From Clostridia bacterium (lineage in GTDB: Bacteria; Bacillota; Clostridia; Christensenellales; Aristaeellaceae), in the NCBI GenBank assembly GCA_017436605.1, contig JAFSCW010000027.1, positions 1 through 43,440 of the forward strand: 43,440 nucleotides of DNA, written 5' to 3'. Of the stretch, positions 7,841 to 16,757 are shown piece after piece; position 1 is the stretch's first letter; the number at the start of each line of letters is the position of its first letter. Under the pieces are notes generated by a model. That model saw only the letters and a list, made by a program, of their open reading frames with translations, had not been told where the DNA came from and ran no database searches. The position numbers and the translations under genes are program-made.

Positions 7841-9859
7841 ATGCCCCATTCCGTTTTGCGCTACGGCGCCGACTACAATCCCGATCAGTGGCTTGACCGC
7901 CCCGACATCCTCGAGCAGGATATCGAACTGATGAAAAAGGCCGGCGTCAACGTCGTCTCCCTGGGCATCTTCGCCTGGGCAACGCTCGAACCCGAAGAAG
8001 GCAGATTCAACCTCGATTGGATGCGCAGCATCATCGACAGGCTCTATGAGGCCGGCGTGAGCATCGACCTGGCCACGCCCTCCGGCGCGCGTCCCGCCTG
8101 GCTGGCGCATAAGTACCCCGAGGTGCTCCGCGTGAATGCGGACCGCAAGCGCCAGCTCTTCGGCGAGCGCCACAATCACTGCTACACCTCCCCCGTCTAC
8201 CGCGAGAAGGTCCGCCGGATGAATCAGACGCTGGCCAGCAATTTCGGCCGTCATCCCGGCGTGATCATGTGGCATCTTTCCAATGAATACGGCGGAGAAT
8301 GCCACTGCGAGCTGTGCCAGGAAGCCTTCCGCGGCTGGCTGAAAAACAAGTATGGCACCATCGAAGCGCTGAACAAGGCATGGAACGCCAAGTTCTGGAG
8401 CCACGACTATCCCGATTTCAGCTACATCGAAAGCCCCGCGCCGCACGGCGAGCACACCGTTCACGGCCTGAAGCTCGACTGGAAGCGGTTTGTCTCCCAC
8501 CAGACGATCGACTTCATGAAATGGGAGCGCGACAGCATCCGCGAAATCGTGCCGGACGCCAAGGTCTGCGTCAACATGATGTATTTCTACAACGGCATTG
8601 ATTATTTCGAGATGGCCAAGGAGATTGATCTGGCGTCCTGGGACGCCTATCCCACCTGGCACAAGCCGTCGGAAACCCTCGAGCAGACCGCAGCCGATAC
8701 CGCGCTGATGCACGATCTGATCTATTCGGTCAAGGGCGAGCCGTTCTGGCTGATGGAGAACTGCCCGGGTCCAACCAACTGGCAGTCCATTTCCAAGACC
8801 AAAAAGCCCGGCGTGAACATCCTCGCCGGCATGCAGACCGTCGCTCAGGGCGCAGACGGCGTACTCTATTTCCAGTGGCGTCAGAGTCAGGGCTCGAGCG
8901 AAAAGTTCCACGCCGCCGTCGTTTCCCATGACTGCCGCGAGGACAACCGCATCTACATGGAATGTGCCGAGCTGGGCAGAATCCTCAAGGATATCTCCTT
9001 CGTCGCCGGCGAAAAACGCGAAAAGCAGGCTGCCATCGTCTACGACTGGAGCAACAAATGGGCGCTTGAGGACGCGCAGGGGCCGCGCAACAAGGGCCTT
9101 GGCTACAAACAGGAACTGCTGCGCCATTATACCGGCCTGCGCCGTCAGGGCGTGGACGTCCAGCTCGTCAACCAGGATTCCGATATCTCCGGCTACAGGC
9201 TCATCGTCGCGCCGATGCTCTACATGCTGCGCGAGGATTTCGCCGGCAAGCTGCGCGCCTTCGTCGAAAACGGCGGCACGCTGGTGATGACCTACTGGTC
9301 CGGCGTGGTCAACGAAACCGATCTTTGCTGGCTCGGCGACACGCCGCATCAGCTCACCGATGTGCTCGGCGTGCGCAGGATGGAAATCGACGCCATGTAC
9401 GACGGCGAAACCCGCCGCTGCGTCGGCGAGGGCGACGAGCTGCCCTCCAGCGCGCAGGGCTGTCTGCTGTGCGAGGTAGCCGCGCTCGAGGGCGCCATGC
9501 CGCTGATGGTCTACGATGAGGACTATTTCGCCGGCGCGCCCGCGGTCACGGTCAATACCTTCGGCAAGGGCAAAGCCTACTACGTTGCCACCCGCTTCGA
9601 GCCCGAATTCTACGTACCGCTTTACCGGATGATCTGCAGGGACGCCGGTCAGTCCGCATGGCCGGGCGATCTGCCCGAAGGCGTCATGGTCTCCCGCCGC
9701 GGCGCATATACCTTCCTGCTCAACACGCTCCCCAGCGCCGCAGGCGTCGTCGGCGTCGAAATCGCGCCCTACGGCACCGCGATCTTCCGGGAGGAAGACG
9801 GCGGCATGACCTGCGTATATAATCAGAAAGAATTCAAATGGAGCCCGGTGGGCAGATAA
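7841..9859 (+). CDS. GH42 beta-galactosidase
   Basis: This 672-residue glycoside hydrolase lacks a signal peptide, so it should hydrolyse terminal beta-galactosides in the cytoplasm. The N-terminal TIM barrel carries the acid/base E149 in WHLSNEYGG and the nucleophile E306 in PFWLMENCPG. The cysteines in GECHCELC just after the acid/base match the metal-binding cysteines of many GH42 enzymes. The middle trimerisation-type domain and short C-terminal beta domain are present, and length is normal. I chose the ATG at 7841 because AAAGGAG lies 10 bases upstream; a reading from 7811 has no such site. The gene follows the MATE gene and ends in a strong terminator. The natural substrate could be lactose, galactan fragments or arabinogalactan-type oligosaccharides. 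Confidence 0.95.
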   Translation: MPHSVLRYGADYNPDQWLDRPDILEQDIELMKKAGVNVVSLGIFAWATLEPEEGRFNLDWMRSIIDRLYEAGVSIDLATPSGARPAWLAHKYPEVLRVNADRKRQLFGERHNHCYTSPVYREKVRRMNQTLASNFGRHPGVIMWHLSNEYGGECHCELCQEAFRGWLKNKYGTIEALNKAWNAKFWSHDYPDFSYIESPAPHGEHTVHGLKLDWKRFVSHQTIDFMKWERDSIREIVPDAKVCVNMMYFYNGIDYFEMAKEIDLASWDAYPTWHKPSETLEQTAADTALMHDLIYSVKGEPFWLMENCPGPTNWQSISKTKKPGVNILAGMQTVAQGADGVLYFQWRQSQGSSEKFHAAVVSHDCREDNRIYMECAELGRILKDISFVAGEKREKQAAIVYDWSNKWALEDAQGPRNKGLGYKQELLRHYTGLRRQGVDVQLVNQDSDISGYRLIVAPMLYMLREDFAGKLRAFVENGGTLVMTYWSGVVNETDLCWLGDTPHQLTDVLGVRRMEIDAMYDGETRRCVGEGDELPSSAQGCLLCEVAALEGAMPLMVYDEDYFAGAPAVTVNTFGKGKAYYVATRFEPEFYVPLYRMICRDAGQSAWPGDLPEGVMVSRRGAYTFLLNTLPSAAGVVGVEIAPYGTAIFREEDGGMTCVYNQKEFKWSPVGR

Positions 9860-9873
9860 TCCGATCAACGCAG

Positions 9874-9911
9874 GCGCCCTCTCCCCGAAAGGGGAGAGGG
9901 CGCTGTTTTAT
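9874..9911 (+). terminator. Intrinsic terminator after GH42 gene
   Basis: A perfect 13-base stem (GCGCCCTCTCCCC with its complement) and a GAAA loop at 9874-9903 are followed by TGTTTTAT. There is no T-run on the minus strand, so it should mainly stop plus-strand transcription. Confidence 0.85.
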
Positions 9912-9941
9912 CCGGCCGGTTTCCCGCCGGATTGTCTTTCA

Positions 9942-12380
9942 TCATTCGACGGTCAGGTTCACCGTCTCCGTCTTTCCTTTCCATGTCACGGCAATCTGCG
10001 CCGCGCCCGGCTCCGCACCGGCGATCACCACGGCCTGCGCGCGTCCCTCAAACAGGCGATGCTTTGCGCTGAGGTAGCTCTCCTCCGTGCAGGGATTCGC
10101 GCTGCCGCTGCCCATCAGGCGCGCTGCGCCGCTGACAGCGATTTCGATTTCATCATCCGAGAAGCAGTACAGCCTGCCCGCCTCGTCGCGCAGCTCGATA
10201 TCGACATAGCAAAGCGCCCGTTCTCCGCAGGGAAGGCTTTCCCTGTCCGTCTTCAGGCACAGCGCCGGCTCGCCCGCCGTGCTCAGTTCCGCCCGGCCGG
10301 TTTCTTGGCCGCGCTCATCATAGGCGACGACGGTCAGCGTTCCGCGTTCATACGCCGTTTCCCAGCAGGCATAGCACTTTTTGAAGGTTTCACCAAGACG
10401 CCTGCGTCCCAGGGACTTTCCATTCAGGTACAGTTCCGCCTCATACGCGTCGCTGTATACCTCCACCGCCGTGGGCTTCCCTTCATACCCCGGCCATGTC
10501 CAGCTCTCCACGCTGTCGGTAAAATTCCATGCGCTGATGTACTTTTCTTTTCCGTAATTCTGCGGGCGATGCACCGCGATATAGGGCCTGCCGCTGCGGC
10601 CATGCCAGATCGTCTCGCGCCAATAGGACAGGGGCCTGCGGTGTCCGGTCAGGTCAAAATCGCCGTCCGAAGCCAGCAGCCACGGATAGCCGCCCATGAA
10701 GCCGCCGTCGTAATGCAGATCAATGCGTCCGCAGCCGGCCTCGCCCAGATAATCCCACGCCGTCCAGCAGAAATCGCCGACCACAAACGGATACTTTTCC
10801 ACCAGCGCCCAGTTGACGTCCAGATCCGCAGCAAAGGTTTCCGAGCCATAGAAAATCCTGTAGGGATGCTTTTCATGCTCGCGCTCATAGCGGTCCGCCG
10901 TGTAGTTATAGCCGACCAGATCGAGCATATCGACCGATTCCTCGGTGATCCGCTCCGTCATGGGCATGGCGGAGAGCCTGCGCATCATGCCGGCGGAATC
11001 GCCCAGCACATCGTTCAGGCCGCCCGACACGCCGGTCTCGTGCAGTTCCTTCGTCAGTTCCTCCATATGCGAGAAACACGCGCACATCACATTGATGCCG
11101 TTGGTCACAGGGCGCGTGGGATCAAGCGCACGGAACTTATCCACAAGCTTTCTTCCCCATTTGGCCGCGATGAGATTGCCCGTCTCCGGAATCTCATTGC
11201 CGATTGACCACATGATGACGCTGGGGTGACGGCGATCCCGGCGGACGACGTCCTCCACATCCTTTTCCCACGTCATCGGGAATGCGTCGGCATAGTCGTA
11301 GGGGACCTTCGGATCCACCCAAACGTCGGTGAATTCATGCATCACCAGCATGCCCAGCTTATCGCAGGCGTCCAGCAGCGCAGGGCTCGGCGGATTATGC
11401 GACGTGCGGATGGCGTTATAGCCGCCCGTCTTCAGCAGGCGGACACGGCGTTCCTCCGCGTCGGGCAGCGTCACCGCGCCGAGCACGCCATTGTCATGAT
11501 GCACGCAGCCGCCCTTCAGCTTGACCGTTCTGCCGTTGATCGCCAGGCCTCTGCGGCTGTCGAGCATGATGCTGCGCACGCCGAAGGTCGCCTTCGCCTC
11601 GTCCGCCGTTTCGCCTTCGATCAGCAGGCGGCATTCGCAGGTATACAGCGAAGGACTTTCCACGGACCAAAGGCGCGGCGCATCCAGATCCACCCTCTGG
11701 CGCACAAGCACGGTTTCGCCGCCGCTGACATAGAACTTCGCCGTCCTTCGCGCCGCTTCGCTTCCGTCTTCGCCGCGGATGACGACCTCAGCCCATCCCT
11801 CGGCCGCCCGCGCGGAATCGTTGCGGATTTCGCACTCCGCCGAAACGACGCCGAGCGCCTCGCCGCAGCTTACGGTCGTGACGTTCAGTCCGTCCGGCGC
11901 GATGCGCACGGGGCCGCTTCTCAGCATCCATACATCCCGGTAGATGCCCTCGCCCGGATACCAGCGCGAATTCGGCAGCGCCGAGCCGCGGATCATGACC
12001 TTGACCTCGTTTTCCGCGCCGAAGCGCAGGTATTCGTCGATGCGCAGATGGAACGGCGTATAGCCGTTCATATGCTTCCCGGCAAACACGCCATTGACGA
12101 CGACAGAAGCGTTCATGTATACGCCGTCAAAGTACAATTCGTGCACGTCGTCCCGCTCGCTGAACGGAACATGGAATTTCTTGACATACTCGATATTCTG
12201 TCCGCTGAAATACGCCATCTCCGGCCCGCCAGCAGCGTCTTTGCTTCTCGGCATGGCAAGCATAGCGTCGTGCGGCAGCGTTACCCGCTCCGCCTGATCC
12301 GCGCCGCCGAAGAGATTGTCCATCATGGAACTGAATCTGCGTCTGAGCGTCCAGCCCTCGTTCCAAAGCGTTCTGATCAT
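9942..12380 (-). CDS. GH2 family glycoside hydrolase (probable beta-galactosidase)
   Basis: This 812-residue enzyme has the GH2 order: N-terminal sugar-binding jelly roll (1-170), Ig-like domain (about 170-275), TIM barrel (275-590), and C-terminal Ig-like domains of the DUF4982 type containing VYSDAYEAELYLNGKSLG. The acid/base is E396 in WSIGNEIPE; E514 in YGSETF fits the nucleophile position of this subgroup. No signal peptide is present, so it should be cytoplasmic. The ATG at 12380 has AAGGAGG 6 bases upstream. It is a single gene converging on GH42, with its own promoter at 12423-12451 that resembles the GH36 promoter. GH2 also holds glucuronidases and mannosidases, so beta-galactosidase is the likeliest activity but is not proven. 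Confidence 0.9.
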   Translation of the reverse strand: MIRTLWNEGWTLRRRFSSMMDNLFGGADQAERVTLPHDAMLAMPRSKDAAGGPEMAYFSGQNIEYVKKFHVPFSERDDVHELYFDGVYMNASVVVNGVFAGKHMNGYTPFHLRIDEYLRFGAENEVKVMIRGSALPNSRWYPGEGIYRDVWMLRSGPVRIAPDGLNVTTVSCGEALGVVSAECEIRNDSARAAEGWAEVVIRGEDGSEAARRTAKFYVSGGETVLVRQRVDLDAPRLWSVESPSLYTCECRLLIEGETADEAKATFGVRSIMLDSRRGLAINGRTVKLKGGCVHHDNGVLGAVTLPDAEERRVRLLKTGGYNAIRTSHNPPSPALLDACDKLGMLVMHEFTDVWVDPKVPYDYADAFPMTWEKDVEDVVRRDRRHPSVIMWSIGNEIPETGNLIAAKWGRKLVDKFRALDPTRPVTNGINVMCACFSHMEELTKELHETGVSGGLNDVLGDSAGMMRRLSAMPMTERITEESVDMLDLVGYNYTADRYEREHEKHPYRIFYGSETFAADLDVNWALVEKYPFVVGDFCWTAWDYLGEAGCGRIDLHYDGGFMGGYPWLLASDGDFDLTGHRRPLSYWRETIWHGRSGRPYIAVHRPQNYGKEKYISAWNFTDSVESWTWPGYEGKPTAVEVYSDAYEAELYLNGKSLGRRRLGETFKKCYACWETAYERGTLTVVAYDERGQETGRAELSTAGEPALCLKTDRESLPCGERALCYVDIELRDEAGRLYCFSDDEIEIAVSGAARLMGSGSANPCTEESYLSAKHRLFEGRAQAVVIAGAEPGAAQIAVTWKGKTETVNLTVE

Positions 12381-12422
12381 CTCGTACCTCCTTCATCGCA
12401 AGCATCGCGGTTTCTTTATTTT

Positions 12423-12451
12423 ATTATAATCATACGCCGCATGCCGGTCAA
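12423..12451 (-). promoter_or_regulatory. Sigma-A promoter of the GH2 gene, with conserved spacer
   Basis: On the minus strand TTGACC (12451-12446) and TATAAT (12428-12423) are 17 bases apart. The spacer begins GGCATGCG and contains TATGAT, both nearly shared with the GH36 promoter at 14464-14492. Confidence 0.8.
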
Positions 12452-12554
12452 CGAGCAATTTCCAGATTCGCCCCCCAAAAACAGAAAATCGCTCCGTCCG
12501 CTTTCCCGGTTTCCTCCGGGCGCGCAGACAGAACGATCCCTATCTGTATCGCCT

Positions 12555-13259
12555 TTAATTCCGCTCGCTTTGAACGAGCGCCAGCAGATGATCCAGCGCC
12601 TTGTCCGCCGTGCTGAAATTCACATGAACCCGCCCGGCGTCCCGGACATTCACGCCCACGGCATGACCCGCATATTCAAACATCGGATAATCGTTCACGC
12701 CGTCGCCGACGGCAATGGTCTCCTGCGGCCCGATGCCCAGCATCGCGCCCAGGCGCTCAAGCCCGCTTTTTTTCGTGATGCCCTCCGGCGTGATGTCGAA
12801 GCTGTCGCAGTGACGATAGACAATGACGTCCTGCAGCCGGGACGCCGTCGCATCCAATACGCGCTGTACGGCGTCGAATTCCCGTTCGTTCCGGGGGAAG
12901 GGCGTGAGGCCCACCTCGTTGGGCTGATACCACATGCCCGGCACCTCGCGCTCGAGATGATCGCGCAGCAGGCGGATGGAGCGCTTTGCCGCTTCGCTAT
13001 GCGGGGCAACGAAATAATCCCTCGGCGGCAGATCCACGCCGAACTGAATCACCGCACCGTTTTCTCCGACGAGGATCGGCGCCCTGATTTCGGCCTGGCG
13101 CATAAACCCGCACAGATAATACGTCGGCTTGCCGGAGCAGATGGCAATCCGCATGCCAGCCTCCTCCAGCGCGCGAAGGCGCGCAAGGTTTTCCTGCGCG
13201 ACGCCCTTTCCCAGCGCGGCAAGGGTTCCGTCCAGATCAAAGACGATCAGCTTATACAC
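12555..13259 (-). CDS. HAD-superfamily (Cof-type) sugar-phosphate phosphatase
   Basis: This 234-residue cytoplasmic phosphatase belongs to the Cof-like HAD family. Motif I is FDLDGTL at residues 7-13, with catalytic Asp residues; motif II is the Ser in AICSGKP; the KKSG lysine forms motif III; and GDGVNDYPMFEYAG forms motif IV. A C2-type cap sits between motifs II and III. Relatives dephosphorylate sugar phosphates, phosphoglycolate, sucrose phosphate or cofactor intermediates; the substrate is not evident here. The start is GTG at 13259, with AAGGAG 6 bases upstream. The gene lies 33 bases after azlD on the same strand, so it is probably the last gene of an azlC-azlD-HAD operon. Confidence 0.88.
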   Translation of the reverse strand: MYKLIVFDLDGTLAALGKGVAQENLARLRALEEAGMRIAICSGKPTYYLCGFMRQAEIRAPILVGENGAVIQFGVDLPPRDYFVAPHSEAAKRSIRLLRDHLEREVPGMWYQPNEVGLTPFPRNEREFDAVQRVLDATASRLQDVIVYRHCDSFDITPEGITKKSGLERLGAMLGIGPQETIAVGDGVNDYPMFEYAGHAVGVNVRDAGRVHVNFSTADKALDHLLALVQSERN

Positions 13260-13292
13260 GCGATTCTCCTTATGGTTCTTGTGGATAGTCTT

Positions 13293-13601
13293 TTACAGGA
13301 TGATCCATTCCGTGACAAACACGACGACGCAGGAAACCACCGCCACGGTAAACAGGCTCTTCCCGCACCAGGCCAGCGCGACGCCTGCAATCAGCGCGAG
13401 CAGGCCCGCGATCGGCGCGGTCGTCGCCTGCACGATATCCGGGAAGGTCATCACGGCCAGCGTGACATAGGGCACATAATACAGGAACGACCGGATAAAG
13501 CGGTTTTTGATGGGCTTGCGGATCAGCGTCAGCGGCAGAACGCGGATAAGGTAGGTGACCGCAAACATGACGAAGATATAAACGTAGACATTATGCTGCA
13601 T
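13293..13601 (-). CDS. azlD: AzlD-type branched-chain amino acid exporter subunit
   Basis: This 102-residue protein with about four hydrophobic segments matches the small AzlD subunit, which pairs with AzlC to export branched-chain amino acids and their analogues across the membrane. An arginine-rich RVLPLTLIRKPIKNRF stretch after the first segment is typical. Two ATGs compete: 13607 directly abuts the GGAGGAGG site, while 13601 is 6 bases from it, so I chose 13601. It overlaps azlC by 11 bases, which indicates coupled translation. Confidence 0.9.
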   Translation of the reverse strand: MQHNVYVYIFVMFAVTYLIRVLPLTLIRKPIKNRFIRSFLYYVPYVTLAVMTFPDIVQATTAPIAGLLALIAGVALAWCGKSLFTVAVVSCVVVFVTEWIIL

Positions 13602-14313
13602 GCTCATCCTCCTCCTTCACCGGAAACAGCAGAGCCGCCGCGGCGGAAATGACCACCGTGAGGATGATCACGCGCATGCCCGCGGAGATATTCGACACGA
13701 CCGGCAGATACGCAAACGCGCAGCTCGCCGCCATGGCGATCACGACCAGCGCTGCAATGACGCGGCTCTTCTTCGCGGGCGGAATGATGATCGCCAGGAA
13801 CATGCCGTAAAGGCCCACGCTCAGCGCACTGACGACATTGACCGGCAGCACATTGCCCAGCGCCACGCCGAAATACGTCCCCAGCGACCAGCCCGGAAGC
13901 GCCATCGTGATAACGCCATAGGTATAGAAGGGATTGATCATGCCCGGCACGTTCATCTGAACGCCGAAAATTTCATCCGTCACCTCAAAGCCGATGATCA
14001 GCCTCGGAATCAGCCCCGTCTCCGGGGAGAGCTTCTGGCTCAGCGAACAGGACATCAGCAGATAGCGTGCGTTGATAATCAGCATCATAACGGCCATTGC
14101 CAGATATCCCTCGCTGTGCTCGATGACGGTAAAACCCGCCTTCTCGCCTGCGGAGGCGTTGTTGAGCAGGCTGGCAAGTCCAGCCTGAAAGGCCGTCAGG
14201 CCGGCATTCCGGGCGGCAATGCCCAGCGTGAAGCCAACCGCCGCATAGCCCAGCATGATCGGCAGACCGTCGCGCAGGCCGCGGGCATACCATGTCTTGT
14301 TCTCCGTATTCAT
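13591..14313 (-). CDS. azlC: AzlC-type branched-chain amino acid exporter subunit
   Basis: This 240-residue membrane protein with five to six hydrophobic segments is the large AzlC subunit. The N-terminal GLPIMLGYAAVGFTLGIAAR segment and the later MINARYLLMS and TDEIFG stretches fit the family. With AzlD it should form an exporter for branched-chain amino acids. The ATG at 14313 has AGGGG 8 bases upstream. It is divergent from the GH36 gene across a 214-base intergenic region. I saw no strong promoter for azlC there; the AT-rich stretch 14335-14410 is the likely place. Confidence 0.9.
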   Translation of the reverse strand: MNTENKTWYARGLRDGLPIMLGYAAVGFTLGIAARNAGLTAFQAGLASLLNNASAGEKAGFTVIEHSEGYLAMAVMMLIINARYLLMSCSLSQKLSPETGLIPRLIIGFEVTDEIFGVQMNVPGMINPFYTYGVITMALPGWSLGTYFGVALGNVLPVNVVSALSVGLYGMFLAIIIPPAKKSRVIAALVVIAMAASCAFAYLPVVSNISAGMRVIILTVVISAAAALLFPVKEEDEHAA

Positions 14314-14463
14314 GAATAGGACCCCTGTCTATCCGTAATAATGAGTTTAGCATGATAAAGTACATCATAAACCTTTTTTGCAAATCCGTCTACACAAAAT
14401 ACGCTAAAAAACACAGCAAATAATTCTCCATGTCATTTCATCCATTTATCCCCTGCTACCCGC

Positions 14464-14492
14464 TTGACCGACATGCGCTGATATGATACAAA
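14464..14492 (+). promoter_or_regulatory. Promoter of the GH36 gene, sharing spacer motif with GH2 promoter
   Basis: TTGACC at 14464-14469 and a weak -10, TACAAA at 14487-14492, are 17 bases apart. The spacer begins GACATGCG and ends with TATGA, closely matching the GH2 promoter. The weak -10 suggests an activator or tight control. Confidence 0.6.
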
Positions 14493-14527
14493 TAGGGTGT
14501 ATATTTTCTGCTTCTCAGGAGGATCAC

Positions 14528-16696
14528 ATGTCTATCATTTTTGATAAGAATACACAGTGCTTCCATCTTTCCAACAGCCGCATCAGCTACATCATCCGTC
14601 TGGCTGCGGGCAAATACCCGCTCCATCTTTACTGGGGACGCCGTGTCCGTACGATCAGCGAGGATATGATGGTCCGCCGCTCCCCGTGGACGGAGGATCG
14701 CTTCTCGCTCAACGAGACCGCTATGGACTATCTCCCGCAGGAATGTCCGACCTTCGGCAGCGACCTGCGCCAGGGTATGATCCACGTCATCCACGAAAAC
14801 GGCATGCATGCGCTGATTCTTGAGTACGAATCCCACAGAGTGATGGAGGGCAAGCCCCAGCTGGCAGGCCTCCCGTCCGCCCGCGGCGAAGGCGCCGAAT
14901 CCCTGCTGCTGACGCTCCGCGATAAGGTCAGCGGTGTGGCGGTCGAGCTCTGCTATACCATCTACGAGGACGTTGATATCATCGCGCGCAGCGTCCGTGT
15001 CATCAACGGCGGCAAAACGCCGATCGTCCTGGATCGCGTGCTCAGCGCCTGCGTCGATTTTGAGCGTTCCGACTTTAACCTCATCACCCTCAGCGGCGCA
15101 TGGACCCGCGAGCGCCAGCTCTATACCCGCCCGCTCGTTCCGGGCGATCAGGGCACGTCCTCTGCGCGCGGCGCTTCCTCCGTGCAGACCAGCCCGTTCA
15201 TGGCGCTCCTTTCCCCGAACGCGACCGAAACCAGCGGCGAGGTCTACGGCTTCGCGCTGTGCTACTCCGGCGGCTTCGAGGCCTCCGTGCACGTCGATCA
15301 GCATTTCCTCGCCCGCGCGCAGATCGGCATCCAGCCGTTTAACTTCAGCTGGACGCTGGAACCCGGCGAGGGCTTCCAGGCGCCGGAAGCATATCTGTGC
15401 TATTCCGCAAACGGCCTGGGCGGCATGAGCCGCAACTTCCACGCGCACATCCAGAATCACATCACGACCGGCAAATTCGCCCACAGCGAGCGCCCGATCC
15501 TGATCAACAACTGGGAAGCGACGTATTTCAATTTCGACGAGGAAAAGCTCCTCAAGCTCGCCCGCGTCGCCCGCCGCGCAGGCATCGATCTGTTCGTGCT
15601 GGACGACGGCTGGTTCGGCCATCGCGACGACGCGAACTCCTCCCTGGGCGACTGGTTCGACGACACGCGCAAGCTGCCCGGCGGTCTGGCCGGCCTGAGC
15701 GACAAGATCCACAAGCTCGGCATGAAGTTCGGCCTTTGGATCGAGCCGGAGATGATCTCCGTGGACAGCGAGCTGTACAAGGCGCATCCCGATTGGTGCA
15801 TCCACGTGCCGGGTTATCCGCGTCTGGAGTACCGCGATCAGCTGGTGCTGGATCTTTCCCGTCAGGAAATCCGCGATTACGTCGTGGAGGTTATCGTGGC
15901 GGCCCTTCGCCGCGGCAATGTCGACTACGTCAAGTGGGACATGAACCGCTTTATCAACATGTGGGGTTCCCCCGCCCTGCCGGCCAGCCGCCAGCAGGAA
16001 CAGCCGCATCGCCATATCCTCGGCGTGTATGACATCATGCGCCGCATCATCGCGCAGTTCCCGAACGTCCTGTTCGAAAGCTGCGCTGGCGGCGGCGGAC
16101 GCTTTGATCTGGGCATGATGTGCTACATGCCGCAGGCCTGGTGCTCCGACGATACGGACGCCTGGATGCGCTGCCGCATTCAGCATTCGACCTCGCTGGT
16201 CTTCCCGCCCTCCACGATCGGCGCGCACGTTTCCGCCGTGCCGAACCACCAGACCGGCCGCACTGCCCCGCTTTCCACCCGCGCCGCCGTAGCCATGGCC
16301 GGCACATACGGCTATGAGCTGGATCTGACCAAGCTGCCGCGCAAGGAAATCGAAGAGATCCGCGTGCTCAACAAGCGCCTGCATGAAATCCAGCCGATCC
16401 TGCTCTACGGCACCTATTATCGCCTCCTCTCCCCCTACGAGGGCAACGAGGCGGCGTGGATCAGCGTCACCGGCGACAAGCGCGAGGCCGTGGCCACGCA
16501 TGTCTACGCGCAGGCATTCCCGAACATGCGCGATAAGCTACTGCGCCTGACCGGCCTGAATCCGGACCTGACTTACCGCGACACGGACAGCGGCAGGACC
16601 TATGGCGGCGACGAGCTGATGTATCACGGCATCCCGCTCAAGAAGCCGTGGGGCGATTACATGTCTCAGCAGTTCCATCTGATCGCCATCGACTGA
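14528..16696 (+). CDS. GH36 alpha-galactosidase
   Basis: This 722-residue enzyme should cut terminal alpha-1,6-galactose from raffinose, stachyose, melibiose or galactomannan fragments. It has the N-terminal beta-supersandwich domain (1-330), the TIM barrel (330-640) and a small C-terminal beta domain, the normal GH36 layout. Substrate-binding DDGWFG is at about residue 360; the nucleophile is D471 in KWDMNR; the acid/base is D541 in WCSDDTDAW. There is no signal peptide, so it is intracellular. The ATG at 14528 has AGGAGG 5 bases upstream. It is a single gene with a promoter related to that of the GH2 gene and a terminator shared with the convergent methyltransferase-like gene. Confidence 0.96.
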   Translation: MSIIFDKNTQCFHLSNSRISYIIRLAAGKYPLHLYWGRRVRTISEDMMVRRSPWTEDRFSLNETAMDYLPQECPTFGSDLRQGMIHVIHENGMHALILEYESHRVMEGKPQLAGLPSARGEGAESLLLTLRDKVSGVAVELCYTIYEDVDIIARSVRVINGGKTPIVLDRVLSACVDFERSDFNLITLSGAWTRERQLYTRPLVPGDQGTSSARGASSVQTSPFMALLSPNATETSGEVYGFALCYSGGFEASVHVDQHFLARAQIGIQPFNFSWTLEPGEGFQAPEAYLCYSANGLGGMSRNFHAHIQNHITTGKFAHSERPILINNWEATYFNFDEEKLLKLARVARRAGIDLFVLDDGWFGHRDDANSSLGDWFDDTRKLPGGLAGLSDKIHKLGMKFGLWIEPEMISVDSELYKAHPDWCIHVPGYPRLEYRDQLVLDLSRQEIRDYVVEVIVAALRRGNVDYVKWDMNRFINMWGSPALPASRQQEQPHRHILGVYDIMRRIIAQFPNVLFESCAGGGGRFDLGMMCYMPQAWCSDDTDAWMRCRIQHSTSLVFPPSTIGAHVSAVPNHQTGRTAPLSTRAAVAMAGTYGYELDLTKLPRKEIEEIRVLNKRLHEIQPILLYGTYYRLLSPYEGNEAAWISVTGDKREAVATHVYAQAFPNMRDKLLRLTGLNPDLTYRDTDSGRTYGGDELMYHGIPLKKPWGDYMSQQFHLIAID

Positions 16697-16711
16697 TCAC
16701 AGACGAATCAA

Positions 16712-16750
16712 AAGCAGCGCCTCTTTCCGAAGAAGGAAGGGGCGCTGCTT
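16712..16750. terminator. Bidirectional terminator between GH36 and methyltransferase-like genes
   Basis: AAGCAGCGCC (16712-16721) pairs with GGCGCTGCTT (16741-16750), and TTTCC with GGAAG inside. On the minus strand it begins 8 bases after the stop and is followed by TTTTGATT. The plus-strand side has only a short T-rich tail. Confidence 0.75.
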
Positions 16751-16757
16751 GATTTCA

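Noticed and set aside
7817..9868. Minus-strand open frame of 683 residues
   Set aside because: It is antisense to GH42, which has intact catalytic motifs.
9910..9932. ATCCGGC/GCCGGAT hairpin as a terminator of the GH2 gene
   Set aside because: The stem is 7 bases with a nine-base loop and no T-run on the minus strand, so it is too weak to list.
12567..12585. CGCTCG/CGAGCG hairpin at the 3' end of the HAD gene
   Set aside because: The stem is only 6 bases, overlaps the coding end, and has no T-run after it.
14456..16501. Minus-strand open frame of 681 residues
   Set aside because: It is antisense to GH36, which has catalytic residues and a ribosome site.
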